Assembly (NCBI RefSeq): GCF_030398385.1
Contig: NZ_JAOAOQ010000024.1
Span: 23,614-87,613, forward strand
Direction of reading: 5' to 3'
Source: Aquibium sp. ELW1220
Lineage (GTDB): Bacteria > Pseudomonadota > Alphaproteobacteria > Rhizobiales > Rhizobiaceae
DNA length: 64,000 bases
In this document: positions 25,449 to 33,644 of the stretch, one piece after another
Numbering within the stretch: position 1 is the first letter of the stretch
Layout of the letters: each line of letters opens with the position of its first letter
The notes under the pieces: model-generated
Told to the model about the DNA's origin: nothing
What the model saw: the letters and a program-made list of their open reading frames with translations, nothing else
The model's database searches: none
Made by a program: the position numbers and the translations under genes

Positions 25449-26630
25449 ATGGAACCCCGGGCCAACCGAAGCGAGCAGCCCTGGCTTGGCTCGTCGCTCC
25501 AGACGCGGACGGCGCTGATACCGCCGCTTTCCGCGGCGCGCTGGCTCTTGGTCCTGATCGCCGCTGCCGGGATCTATTTCTTCCAGGACTTTCTGGTGCC
25601 GGTCCTCGCGGCGCTGGTTATCGGATTCGCCAGCTGGCCGCTCTACCGGCTGCTGCTCGACCGGATCGGCGGCAGCAGCACGCTGGGCGCCACGCTGGCG
25701 ATCCTGCTGATCCTCTTCTTCCTCGTGGTTCCGATCGCGGTGGCGATCGCCTACACGCTGGACGAAGTCGCCCTGTGGTTCAGCTGGGCCGTCGAGACCA
25801 ACGAGCTCGGTGCAGCGACGCCGGCCTGGATCGCCGAGCTCCCCCTGGCGGGGGCGTGGCTCGACGAGCAATGGATCCGCTACATCGGCCATCCCGGGGC
25901 GCTGGGCGAGCTTGCGCAAATGGTCAGCGGCGCCAACATCGGCAACATCTACCGGGCGGTGCTGGCGACGGGCAGCGGCGCCTTCGACGTCGTCCTGACG
26001 CTGCTGTTCATGATGATCGTGCTGTTCTTCGTCTATCGCGACGGCGAGAGCTTCGCTGGCGAGCTCGACACGATCGGCGAGCGGATCCTGCCGGCCCGGT
26101 GGGAACGGATCTCGCGCGTGGTGCCGATGACGATCCGCTCGACCGTGGTCGGAATGACGCTGATCGCCATCGGCGAAGGCATCGTGCTCGGGTTCGCCTA
26201 CTGGATCGCGGGGGTGCCCTCGCCGGTGACGCTGGGCGTGATCACCGGCCTGCTGGCGCTGGTGCCCGGCGGCGCGCCGCTGTCGATGACGCTCGTCTCG
26301 ATCTACCTCGTCGCCAGCGGTTCGATGGTGGCGGGCGTCGGCCTCTTCGCCTGGGGCAGTCTGGAACTCTTCGTGGTCGACAAGACGATCCGGCCGCGGC
26401 TGGTGGGCGGGCCGATCAGCCTGCCCTTCCTGCCGACCTTCTTCGGCCTGATCGGCGGGGTCAAGACGATGGGTTTCCTCGGCCTGTTCGTCGGGCCGGT
26501 GCTGATGGCACTGCTGGTGGCGATCTGGCGGGAGTGGGTGCGGGAAGCGGAAGCCATTCCGGTGCCCGTCGTTCCCGAACCCGTGCCGGAGTCGGGCGGC
26601 GCGGAAGGCGCCGACAGGTTGCGCCTCTGA
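25449..26630 (+). CDS. AI-2E family transporter
   Basis: Polytopic inner-membrane protein of 393 residues from the AI-2E/TqsA/PerM exporter family. Paired N-terminal helices (about 30-80), a helix near 85-110, a periplasmic stretch, then a C-terminal bundle with LGVITGLLALVPGGAPLS, VVDKTIRPRLVGG and LPTFFGLIGGVKTMGFLGLFVGPV are all typical. The family includes autoinducer-2 exporters and Na+/H+ antiporters, so the substrate is not predictable. It lies between uxuA and the nitrite-reduction genes with no clear partner. Confidence 0.9.
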   Translation: MEPRANRSEQPWLGSSLQTRTALIPPLSAARWLLVLIAAAGIYFFQDFLVPVLAALVIGFASWPLYRLLLDRIGGSSTLGATLAILLILFFLVVPIAVAIAYTLDEVALWFSWAVETNELGAATPAWIAELPLAGAWLDEQWIRYIGHPGALGELAQMVSGANIGNIYRAVLATGSGAFDVVLTLLFMMIVLFFVYRDGESFAGELDTIGERILPARWERISRVVPMTIRSTVVGMTLIAIGEGIVLGFAYWIAGVPSPVTLGVITGLLALVPGGAPLSMTLVSIYLVASGSMVAGVGLFAWGSLELFVVDKTIRPRLVGGPISLPFLPTFFGLIGGVKTMGFLGLFVGPVLMALLVAIWREWVREAEAIPVPVVPEPVPESGGAEGADRLRL

Positions 26631-26731
26631 CCGTCGCGGCCGCTTCGGTGGCTGCCTGGTGTTTGCGCCAGCACAACGATCGGCCGGACCGGCCATGAGA
26701 TGCTTCGTGCTTCGTTCGACGAGGACACAGC

Positions 26732-26941
26732 ATGGCGCACGGCCCCTTGATAGACCCCGACATGCCGGTCGACGAGATCATGCGACGCTGGCCGTCGACC
26801 ATCGCCGTGATGATCCGGCACGGGATGCTGTGCATCGGCTGCCCGATCGGCGGCTTCCACACCGTCACCGACGCCTGCCGCGAACACGGCGTGGCGGAGG
26901 TCGTCTTCGTGGCGGAGCTCGAGGCGGCGATTGCGGGCTGA
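26732..26941 (+). CDS. DUF1858 domain protein
   Basis: Small 69-residue protein of the family annotated as hybrid-cluster-protein-associated redox-disulfide domain. It has a single helical domain with MPVDEIMRRWPSTIAVMIRHGM followed by a CIGCPIGGFHT motif; the CxxC pair is presumed redox-active or metal-binding. It sits head-to-tail against an NnrR-like regulator (ends nine bases apart, convergent) at the edge of the nitrite-reduction block, where such proteins often occur. Function is not established. Confidence 0.88.
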   Translation: MAHGPLIDPDMPVDEIMRRWPSTIAVMIRHGMLCIGCPIGGFHTVTDACREHGVAEVVFVAELEAAIAG

Positions 26942-26950
26942 GCCGCGCAC

Positions 26951-27652
26951 TCAGCCCTTGCGGCGGTTCTCGGCGATCAGCATCAGGGCATGCGGGTCGA
27001 CGACCGTGACCTTCTGGCGGCCGCCGCGCACCAGGCCCCGCTGCTCCCAGCCGCTCAGCAGGCGGCTCACCGTGTGCAGGGTCGTGCCGGTCATCTCGGC
27101 GATGTCCTGGCGGGTGATCGGAAAGTCGATCTCGATGCCGTCCGGCGTCTTGCGCCCGGACTGCTGCACCAGGCGGAGCACGGCCCGCGCGATGCGCTGT
27201 TCGACCTGCTCGGTCGCCATCTCCATGACGGTCGCCTGGGTTTCCTGCAGGCGCGTGCCGATGGTCTGCAAGGCGGAGGCGCCGAAGGCCGGGACGCGCG
27301 CCTGCAGATCGGGCCAGGCGGCGTTGGGCCAGGTCAGCACGACGCAATCGGCCGCCGCGATGGCGCTTGCCGGGTAGGTGGTGCGTCCCATCGCCATGGC
27401 GATGCCGAAGAGTTCACCCTCGGCGATGTAGCGCGCGATCACCTGGTGGCCCTCCGGCGAGGTGCGCACGACGCGGACGTGGCCCGACAGGAGCAGGTGG
27501 AAGGCCGTCGCCTCCTCGTCCTGGCCGAAGATCTCGGCATCGCGGGCAAAGCGGCCCGAGCGGGCCGGGGACAGGATCGCGTCGAGCTGGTCCCCCGTCA
27601 GGCCGGCGAAGGCGGGCAGGCCGGCGATGAGGCTTCTGTCGAGTGGCGGCAT
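26951..27652 (-). CDS. nnrR: Crp/Fnr family regulator, NnrR-like
   Basis: A 233-residue regulator with an N-terminal cyclic-nucleotide-binding-like barrel (about 15-135) and a C-terminal winged helix (about 150-225). The recognition segment [20 protein letters not shown] matches the NnrR/DNR style. It lacks the N-terminal cysteine cluster of Fnr, as expected of NO-responsive NnrR types, which use heme. It is divergent from pseudoazurin, and a TTGCG-N4-CGCAA site sits between them. It probably activates pseudoazurin and nirK in response to NO. The symbol is by analogy. Confidence 0.8.
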   Translation of the reverse strand: MPPLDRSLIAGLPAFAGLTGDQLDAILSPARSGRFARDAEIFGQDEEATAFHLLLSGHVRVVRTSPEGHQVIARYIAEGELFGIAMAMGRTTYPASAIAAADCVVLTWPNAAWPDLQARVPAFGASALQTIGTRLQETQATVMEMATEQVEQRIARAVLRLVQQSGRKTPDGIEIDFPITRQDIAEMTGTTLHTVSRLLSGWEQRGLVRGGRQKVTVVDPHALMLIAENRRKG

Positions 27653-27692
27653 GGGCTCGCTTCCTGTCCGTGCCGGGCCTTTCTAGCGGCTG

Positions 27693-27708
27693 TTTGCGAT
27701 CGCGCAAA
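27693..27708. promoter_or_regulatory. NnrR/FNR-type binding site
   Basis: TTTGCG-ATCG-CGCAAA, with perfect 6-bp arms. TTGCG-N4-CGCAA is the form reported for NnrR-type regulators of denitrification in rhizobia. The centre is about 83 bases from the pseudoazurin ATG and 48 bases from the nnrR-like ATG, so it could serve both divergent genes. Confidence 0.75.
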
Positions 27709-27783
27709 GTCATGGCTTCCCGCAAGGCCTATCACCACGCCCAACGGTTGCATGACAGCCGTCGCAAGAAAGGAAACGACATC

Positions 27784-28221
27784 ATGAACAAGATCATTGC
27801 CGCGCTGACGATCGGCGCAGCTCTTGCCGTCACGGGCGTTGCCCAGGCCGCCGAGTTCGAGGTGAAGATGCTGAACAAGGGCGAGAAGGGTGCGATGGTG
27901 TTCGAGCCGGACTTCCTCAAGCTGACCCCCGGCGACGTCGTCCATTTCGTGCCGACCGACAAGGGGCACAATGTCGAGACGATGAAGGGGATGATCCCGG
28001 AGGGCGCCGCTGCCTTCAAGACCAAGTTCAACGAGCCGATCTCGGTGACTTTCGACGCGCAAGGCGTCTACGGCCTCAAATGCGCGCCGCACTACGCCAT
28101 GGGCATGGTGGCGCTGATCGCCGTCGGCGAGCCCGGCAATCTCGACGCGGCCAAGGCGGTGAAGCAGACCGGCAAGGCGAAGAAGGTGTTCGAGGCGCTG
28201 TTCGCGGAGGTGGGGGAGTAG
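27784..28221 (+). CDS. pseudoazurin (type 1 blue copper protein)
   Basis: Periplasmic electron carrier of 145 residues with a signal peptide ending at about Ala23. The four copper ligands of a type 1 site are in place: His62 in DKGHNVET, then Cys100, His103 and Met108 in [10 protein letters not shown]. It is the expected donor to the copper nitrite reductase encoded 3 kb away. AAGGAAA precedes the ATG. An NnrR-type site lies upstream, and a terminator follows about 100 bases after the stop. Confidence 0.95.
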   Translation: MNKIIAALTIGAALAVTGVAQAAEFEVKMLNKGEKGAMVFEPDFLKLTPGDVVHFVPTDKGHNVETMKGMIPEGAAAFKTKFNEPISVTFDAQGVYGLKCAPHYAMGMVALIAVGEPGNLDAAKAVKQTGKAKKVFEALFAEVGE

Positions 28222-28228
28222 GCGGGGG

Positions 28229-28265
28229 CGAATGGCGAATGGCGAATAGGGAATAGGGAATGAGG
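28229..28265 (+). repeat. short tandem GAATGGC/GAATAGG motifs
   Basis: Just after the pseudoazurin stop, the sequence GAAT recurs every seven bases in two pairs (GAATGGC twice, then GAATAGG twice) and is followed by GAATGAGG. It is a degenerate 7-bp microsatellite of unknown role. Confidence 0.6.
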
Positions 28266-28319
28266 GGCGGTGGCTTCTCTGTTCCCTCTTTCTGTCGTTC
28301 GGCATTCAGGCCGCGACCA

Positions 28320-28354
28320 AGCCGCACGCCCCCGGGCGTTGCGGCTCTTCTTTT
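28320..28354 (+). terminator. rho-independent terminator of the pseudoazurin gene
   Basis: A 12-bp stem with one bulged base (AGCCGCACGCCC / GGGCGTTGCGGCT) and a CC loop, followed by CTTCTTTT on the plus strand. It lies in the gap between the converging pseudoazurin and nnrS genes. The opposite strand has no T-run, so it acts mainly on the plus-strand transcript. Confidence 0.7.
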
Positions 28355-28409
28355 GCTATCGGACTGGCGTCCGAGGATCGCGGCTCCGGGACTGAGCCCA
28401 TGGCGGGCG

Positions 28410-28510
28410 CCTCTGGCCTGTCCAGAGGATCTACCTCCATTGCAAGGCGGGCATGGCGGTCAACGCTCGACCCGTCGCCAATGGCAGATCCTCCGGACAA
28501 GCCAGAGGAT
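28410..28510. repeat. pair of REP-like extragenic palindromes
   Basis: Two palindromes with an identical right arm CCAGAGGAT, exactly 80 bases apart. The first is CCTCTGG-N5-CCAGAGG (28410-28428). The second is ATCCTCCGG-ACAAG-CCAGAGGAT (28488-28510) with one mismatch. The second resembles the ATCCTCGGG-tcaag-CCCGAGGAT elements that I know to be abundant between genes in Rhizobiales. Confidence 0.6.
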
Positions 28511-28602
28511 GACGCTGCGTGTGGGTGGTCTCTCGCCGACTGTCCTGAACCGGCCCTGCTCTGGCCGAAGGCGCCATGCGTGGGCGTCGACGTCGGCCCC
28601 GC

Positions 28603-29844
28603 TCACGCCGCCCGCCTGCCCCACAACACCGGCGCGTAGCGGATGGCGAAGAGGAGGAAGGAAGCGCTCCAGAGGGTGCCCCCGGTGGCGAGGAGGGGGA
28701 TGTAGAGGTCCGGGGCCAGCGGCGCGGCGACGCGCAGCGCCGCGCCCAGCGTGACGAGGGCGTAGATCGCCTGGACGGATCGGTCGGCGACGATGGCGCG
28801 GCCGGTGTGGCCGAGGCTGGCGCGGGTCATGACGGCCAGCGTCATGGTGCCGATGGCGCCGGCGGTGAGCGCGTGGAGCGCCGAGGATTGCGGCAGGAAG
28901 CCGGCAAGGCTCGCGCCGAAGAGCAGCAAGGCGGCCGCCAGCCAGAGATAGCCGAGATGCAGGACCAGCACGATCGGCTCGCCCAGCGTGCGATGGCCGC
29001 GCCAGCGAACGAGCCGGGCAAGCAGCAGCGCGCCGGCGAGTGCCATGCCTGCGGCGGTGGTGGCTTCGTCCGGCACGGCGATCCAGAGCGACAGTGCCAG
29101 GCCGGTCGCCGCGAGCGCGGCCTTGTCCAGCCATCCGAAGCTCGTCGGCAGAGACGCGGTTCCGGTGCGGGCGAGGAAATTGCGCGTGAAGCTCGGCACG
29201 ATGCGCCCGCCGATCAGTGCAATCAGCATGGCGACAGCGGCGAGCGCCAGCCGGGTTCCGAGGCCTTGCGGCACGAGATCGAGATTGCCGGCATGATGCA
29301 GCGCATTGGCCGCGCCGAACAGCGTGATGATGATGGCGACGGGCGCGTTGCGCCAGTTGCGCCCGGCCAGCACCTCGCGCCAGACGGAGAGCGCAAGCAC
29401 GGAGGGAAAGGCGAGGTCGACGGCCATCGCGGCCACCGGATCGGCGAGCAGGGTCGTCGCCGCGCGGCCGGCGAGCCAAAGCCCGACCAGGCCGGCGAGC
29501 GGCCAGCCGCTGAGCGGCAGGCGGCCGGTCCAGTTGGGGATCGCGGTCAGGAGGAAGCCGGCGATGACGGCGGCGAGATAGCCGAACAGCATCTCGTGCA
29601 CGTGCCAGTCGAGCCCGGCGAAGGAACCGGGCAGCACGCCGCCGCGCAGGTGGAGCCAGAGCCAGGCGGGAATGGCCAGGCCGGCATGGACCGCGGCGAG
29701 AAAGAAGAAGGGCCTGAAGCCGTAGTGCAGGATCGGCGGCATGGTGCGCACGCGGCCGCGACCGTCGCGGGAGCGGTCGCCGGACTTCGCAAGCCGACGC
29801 GGTGCGAAGCGGTCGGCGGCGGCGGGTGCGTCGACGCCACTCAT
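28603..29844 (-). CDS. nnrS: NnrS family membrane protein
   Basis: Heme/copper membrane protein of 413 residues that helps cells tolerate NO made by nitrite reduction. About twelve hydrophobic segments are visible. The family signatures are LHYGFRPFFFLAAVHAG and DWHVHEMLFGYLAAVIAGFL, with His residues that are potential heme ligands. It is last in the nirK-nirV-unknown-nnrS run. Its ATG overlaps the stop of the preceding small gene (ATGA), which fixes the start. Confidence 0.93.
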   Translation of the reverse strand: MSGVDAPAAADRFAPRRLAKSGDRSRDGRGRVRTMPPILHYGFRPFFFLAAVHAGLAIPAWLWLHLRGGVLPGSFAGLDWHVHEMLFGYLAAVIAGFLLTAIPNWTGRLPLSGWPLAGLVGLWLAGRAATTLLADPVAAMAVDLAFPSVLALSVWREVLAGRNWRNAPVAIIITLFGAANALHHAGNLDLVPQGLGTRLALAAVAMLIALIGGRIVPSFTRNFLARTGTASLPTSFGWLDKAALAATGLALSLWIAVPDEATTAAGMALAGALLLARLVRWRGHRTLGEPIVLVLHLGYLWLAAALLLFGASLAGFLPQSSALHALTAGAIGTMTLAVMTRASLGHTGRAIVADRSVQAIYALVTLGAALRVAAPLAPDLYIPLLATGGTLWSASFLLFAIRYAPVLWGRRAA

Positions 29845-30224
29845 ACGAAATCTCCCCGCGCGCCGGCCCTTCTCGCGGCAATGGCCGCGAAGGCAGCGAA
29901 ATCCGCAATGTCCTGGAACAGATCGGCGACGGAGCTGAAGGCCGACCGGTCGGGCTCGTCGGGCATCAGGTCGTCGAGATCGGACAGAAGCCCGAGCACC
30001 AGCACGATGGCGTCGCGCATGCGCCTGGCTTCGGCGAGGTCGGCGGTGCGGCCGCGCAGATCCTCCTCGGCGTCGAGGCGGTCCAGCGCCGCATCTGCGG
30101 CCTTGCGGCAGACGCAGTCGAGGCCGGCGTCCTCGATGGCCCGGCGCAGCCGCGCGATCACGCCATCGACCATCGGCAGCGCGGCCAAGGGGGAAGGCGA
30201 CAAGGGGGCGCGGGACTGGTGCAT
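29841..30224 (-). CDS. hypothetical protein between nirV and nnrS
   Basis: A 127-residue soluble, mostly helical protein that I do not recognise. It contains CVC in GLDCVCRKAADAALDRLDAEE and an acidic stretch near DLDDLMPDEPD. It has no signal peptide or membrane segment. It is 30 bases after nirV and overlaps nnrS by ATGA, so it is translated with the nitrite-reduction genes. The CxC pair might bind metal. It could be an accessory to NnrS, but this is only positional. Confidence 0.75.
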   Translation of the reverse strand: MHQSRAPLSPSPLAALPMVDGVIARLRRAIEDAGLDCVCRKAADAALDRLDAEEDLRGRTADLAEARRMRDAIVLVLGLLSDLDDLMPDEPDRSAFSSVADLFQDIADFAAFAAIAARRAGARGDFV

Positions 30225-30254
30225 GGGACAGGCTTTCTCGTGAAGTCGTGTGGT

Positions 30255-31142
30255 TCAGCGGCCGAAAAGAGCTGCGGCGCGATGCGTCAGGCGGGCGAGG
30301 AGCGGCCGGCCCGGTTCGCGGACGAGGCGGAAGCCGAGATTGTCGGGCGGGGTGCCGACGGCGCAGCCGCCGCTGCGGCCATCGCGCACGAAGTCGGACA
30401 TGATGGCGCGGTGACGGCCCTCCAGAACGTGGACGCGGCAGTTCTCAGTGCGGCTGCGTTCGGTGACGCGGTCGGTGTCGAGGCCGACCCGGACGTAGCA
30501 GGTCGAGGTCCACTCCCAGACGTTGCCGCCGAAATCGGCGACGCCAAGGGCATTGATACCGTAGGTGCCGAACGGTTTCGGATCCGGGTCGACCGGGCGC
30601 CTGGCGGCGCCCTCGTCGCGGTAGCGCCGGATCCAGGCGACGGCGGGGTTCTTCGGGTCGTCGGCGGCGTCGGAAAAGGTCTCGGCGGAAAAGCGTTCGC
30701 CGGCCATGACTGCCGCTTCCAGCGCCGAAGGCAGGCGCCAGCGCGCGCCGGTAACCTCGCCGAGCCAGGCGGCGTAGGCGACCGCGTCGAAATGGCTGAC
30801 CCCGGTGACCGGCACTGCGCGTGCGGAGCGGGGCGCTGCTGCGTCGGCTGCGGTGCAGCGGCCTGCGGCGACGCAGCGGCCGTAGTCGGCGAGGCCGACC
30901 TGGTGCGTCATGATCGCGAAGGTTGGAACGTCGGCGCTGCGCACCGGCGCGGGCATCGGCCGGCCGTCGAGGAGGAACTCGCCGGGCTCGGGAAAGGCGA
31001 GGCGGGTGGCTTCGATGACGACGGTCGGGGGCGCGGTGACGGCGTCGGCGATCCGGTCGGATCCGTGGGTGGCGAGAGCAGCGATCGAGAGCGCGACGGC
31101 CGCGACGCCACCCGCGGCCGTTTCGGCGATGTGCCAGGGCAT
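30255..31142 (-). CDS. nirV: NirV-like formylglycine-generating-enzyme-family protein
   Basis: A 295-residue exported protein with an N-terminal hydrophobic segment (about 8-28) followed by a SUMF1/FGE-sulfatase domain. Landmarks are MTHQVGLADYGRCV, PVTGVSHFDAVAYAAWLG, WRLPSALEAAV, FGGNVWEWTSTC and LGFRLVRE. NirV proteins accompany nirK in many denitrifiers; their role is uncertain, possibly maturation or copper handling. The ATG follows AGGAG; an in-frame extension upstream overlaps the nirK-nirV gap and lacks conservation. It is 83 bases downstream of nirK. Confidence 0.88.
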   Translation of the reverse strand: MPWHIAETAAGGVAAVALSIAALATHGSDRIADAVTAPPTVVIEATRLAFPEPGEFLLDGRPMPAPVRSADVPTFAIMTHQVGLADYGRCVAAGRCTAADAAAPRSARAVPVTGVSHFDAVAYAAWLGEVTGARWRLPSALEAAVMAGERFSAETFSDAADDPKNPAVAWIRRYRDEGAARRPVDPDPKPFGTYGINALGVADFGGNVWEWTSTCYVRVGLDTDRVTERSRTENCRVHVLEGRHRAIMSDFVRDGRSGGCAVGTPPDNLGFRLVREPGRPLLARLTHRAAALFGR

Positions 31143-31225
31143 GATGCTTCTCCTGAAGGAGCGGCCGGGGGCGGAACGCCCGGCGGCCAGGCCGCCCGAG
31201 GGTTCGGGCGGCCGTCGGCGCAGCG

Positions 31226-32332
31226 TCAGTTCACCGGGATGGGACCGGGTGCGGCGACCTGCTTCATCAGGTCGTCGTCCCACTCGCCCTCGACCACGAA
31301 GTGGGCCGTGGCGCCGAGCTCGACCGCCTCGATCAGGTTGTGGTTGACGTAGGCGTAGATGCCCGGCTGCAGGAAGGTGTAGAGGGCGGCGCCCGCCGAT
31401 CCGCCGCGGATGAACCAGGTCTCGAGGTCCTTCATGGGCGGGTTGTCGAACTTGCCTTCTTCCCAGACGTAGTCGCCATGGCCGCCGATCAGGTGAGGCC
31501 GCGTGTCGCGGTTGGCCTGGGAATGGACGATCAGCACGGTCTCGCCGACCCTGGACGTCATGGCGTTGTCGCCCGTGAGCGCGCCCTTGGCGCCGTTGAA
31601 GACGACGTGGGTCGGGATCAGGCCGCGCATGACCGGAAGCGTGTCGGCATAGCTGTCGCCGGGGCTCTCGTAGGAGATGAAGTTGCCCGCCTCGTCGCGC
31701 GGAATGTAGAAGTCGTTCTCGCCGACGTAGAACACCTTCTCGTAGCGCAGGGGCTTGCCGTTCTCGTCCTTGAGGCCGTCGCGCGGCAGCACCATGATGG
31801 TGCCGCTCATGCCCGACACGACGTGCCAGGGGATCATCGCGCCTTCGGGCGCGCAGTGATAGACGAAGGTGCCGCTGCGCGTCGCCTTGAAGCGCAGCGT
31901 GGTCTGCTCGCCGGGATTGATCAGCGTCAGCGCGCCGCCGCCCAGCCCGCCGGTGGCAGCGTGGAAGTCGATGTTGTGCGGCAGGGAGTTGGTCTCGGGA
32001 TTGACCAGCGTCAGCTCGACGTAATCACCTTGGTGCACCACCATCATCGGGCCGGGGATGGAGCCGTTGAAGGTCATGCCCTGGAGCGTGGTGCCCTCGT
32101 CGTCGATGACGACGGTCTTTTCCTCGATGGTCATGGTGTATTCGATGACCCGGGGGCCGGTCGTCGCGACCTGCTCGTGGGCGTGGACGAAGGGCGGCGC
32201 GACGAGCGCGATCCGCTCGCGCGGCAGCGCGGACAAGTCGATCTCGCCGGCCATTGCAGCCGTCATCGGCGGCAGGGCGGCCAGAAGGCTGGCGGCCACC
32301 ACTCCGATCAGTGCCTGGCGACGCGTGAACAT
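31226..32332 (-). CDS. nirK: copper-containing nitrite reductase
   Basis: Periplasmic two-domain cupredoxin enzyme reducing nitrite to NO, 368 residues, with a Tat-like N-terminus (TRRQALIGV) and a signal segment to about Ala28. Type 1 copper ligands His119, Cys160, His170 and Met175 are visible ([28 protein letters not shown]). Type 2 ligands include His124 and His159, plus a C-terminal His in [12 protein letters not shown]; Asp122 is the expected catalytic acid. AAGGAGA precedes the ATG. An NnrR-like half-palindrome lies about 72 bases upstream. It heads nirK-nirV-unknown-nnrS. Confidence 0.97.
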   Translation of the reverse strand: MFTRRQALIGVVAASLLAALPPMTAAMAGEIDLSALPRERIALVAPPFVHAHEQVATTGPRVIEYTMTIEEKTVVIDDEGTTLQGMTFNGSIPGPMMVVHQGDYVELTLVNPETNSLPHNIDFHAATGGLGGGALTLINPGEQTTLRFKATRSGTFVYHCAPEGAMIPWHVVSGMSGTIMVLPRDGLKDENGKPLRYEKVFYVGENDFYIPRDEAGNFISYESPGDSYADTLPVMRGLIPTHVVFNGAKGALTGDNAMTSRVGETVLIVHSQANRDTRPHLIGGHGDYVWEEGKFDNPPMKDLETWFIRGGSAGAALYTFLQPGIYAYVNHNLIEAVELGATAHFVVEGEWDDDLMKQVAAPGPIPVN

Positions 32333-32396
32333 TGTCTTTCTCCTTCGGATCATCGGTTGTCGATGAGGCGAGGATAGAGAAAGCGGCGCTCCGTTC

Positions 32397-32412
32397 TTTG
32401 CGCGGGAACAAA
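32397..32412 (-). promoter_or_regulatory. imperfect NnrR/FNR-type site upstream of nirK
   Basis: On the plus strand TTGCG-CGGG-AACAA (32398-32411), matching the pseudoazurin-region site in one arm and loosely in the other. Its distance from the nirK ATG (about 72 bases) suits an activator site. It is weaker than the perfect copy at 27693. Confidence 0.5.
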
Positions 32413-32428
32413 CAAGCAAGCGTTTGCT

Positions 32429-32463
32429 AAAATAAGGATGGCGGGCCATCTGGCCCGCCATCC
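32429..32463 (-). terminator. rho-independent terminator of the 2OG-oxygenase gene
   Basis: A near-perfect 12-13 bp stem (GGATGGCGGGCCA / TGGCCCGCCATCC, 32436-32463) with a tight loop. On the minus strand it is followed by TTATTTT. It begins 15 bases after the stop of the minus-strand oxygenase gene and insulates it from nirK. Confidence 0.9.
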
Positions 32464-32477
32464 ACAATATCATTGCC

Positions 32478-33479
32478 TCAGAGGCTGTTGGCGGCGATGC
32501 GCTGCTGGAGATAGTCGTGCGCGGTGATCGGGGCGTACTTCTTCCCCGGGCCCTGGATGACGGCGTCCTTGTTGGCCTGGCAGAAGAAGGGCAGCGAGTA
32601 GCGCGGGCCGAGATACTCGTCCTGGCGCGGCATGCGCACGCGGTGCAGGGTCGACTGCAACTGGTCGTCGGACCAGCGCATCAGCATGTCGCCGATGTTG
32701 CAGGTGACGACGCCCGGCAGCGGCGCCACGTCGGTCCATTCGAGTTCGCCGCCGACGGCCTCCTTGCCGGGGCAGAGCTGGAGCCCGCCCTGACCGACCC
32801 GCTGGTGCAGCAGCGTCAGGCAGTCGAAGTCGGTGTGGGCGCCGGCGCGCCAGCCGGTGAAGTCCTCCGGCTTGGCGTCGAGCATCGGCAGGTAGTGGAT
32901 CATGCGCTGCGTGCTCTGGTACTCCGGCGACATCGGGTCGTGCGCGTCGGTGAAGAAGTCCGGCGCGAAGCCGAGCTTGAGCGCGAAACAGGACAGAACC
33001 TTCATGCCGAGCGCCCAGTTGGCCCGCTCGAAGGCGAGCATGACGGCCTTGAAGCCCGGCAGCTCCTCGCCGGTCGGCCAGAGTTTCGCCATGCGCGGCA
33101 GGGTGATCTGGTAGCTTTCCTTGTTGTCGGCGGTGCCGGTGGAGGGGCGCACCTGCGCCTTGTACTCCCATCCGGAATTGGTGCCCTTCTCGAGCGGGTA
33201 CTTGCCCTTGGTCTCCATCGGGAGATCGAAGAACTTCTCGGCGAACTCGAAGGCCTCGTCGATCTGGCTCTGCGGGATGCCGTGGTTGATCAGCTGGAAG
33301 AAGCCGATCTCGGTCGAGGCTTCCCAGAGCTGATCGGCGATCTCGGGCTTGCGCTTCTCGAAGTCCGACAGGTCGATCTGCGGGACGTCGCGCGCCTTTT
33401 CCCGGCCCATGCCGCCGAAGGTCGCTTCCTTGTTCAATTCGGCCAGACCGTAGTCCTGCTTGAGTGCCGTGCTTTCCAT
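32478..33479 (-). CDS. isopenicillin-N-synthase-family 2OG-Fe(II) oxygenase
   Basis: Non-heme iron dioxygenase of 333 residues. The DIOX_N domain covers about 30-150 and the 2OG-FeII_Oxy domain about 190-305. The iron triad is His215 and Asp217 ([11 protein letters not shown]) and His279 (STLHRVR). Arg293 in RYSLPFF is the 2-oxoglutarate/substrate Arg. Genes of this type sit near purine/pyrimidine transport and deamination genes in many proteobacteria, as here. The substrate is probably a nucleobase or derivative (inference). The ATG follows GGAGT; its transcript ends at a strong terminator. Confidence 0.9.
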   Translation of the reverse strand: MESTALKQDYGLAELNKEATFGGMGREKARDVPQIDLSDFEKRKPEIADQLWEASTEIGFFQLINHGIPQSQIDEAFEFAEKFFDLPMETKGKYPLEKGTNSGWEYKAQVRPSTGTADNKESYQITLPRMAKLWPTGEELPGFKAVMLAFERANWALGMKVLSCFALKLGFAPDFFTDAHDPMSPEYQSTQRMIHYLPMLDAKPEDFTGWRAGAHTDFDCLTLLHQRVGQGGLQLCPGKEAVGGELEWTDVAPLPGVVTCNIGDMLMRWSDDQLQSTLHRVRMPRQDEYLGPRYSLPFFCQANKDAVIQGPGKKYAPITAHDYLQQRIAANSL

Positions 33480-33644
33480 GGATGTACTCCGTTTCTGTCG
33501 ATCGCGGCCGCGGCCGCTGGAAAAAGGGAGCAATGACCGACGCCGTGTGCCGTTTGCCGGGGGCGTTGACTGCTTCTACTCCGGGATGTGGCTCTGTGCG
33601 GGACGGGCGTTCCCTGTGGACGATGGCCCTTCGATCTCCTCTCC

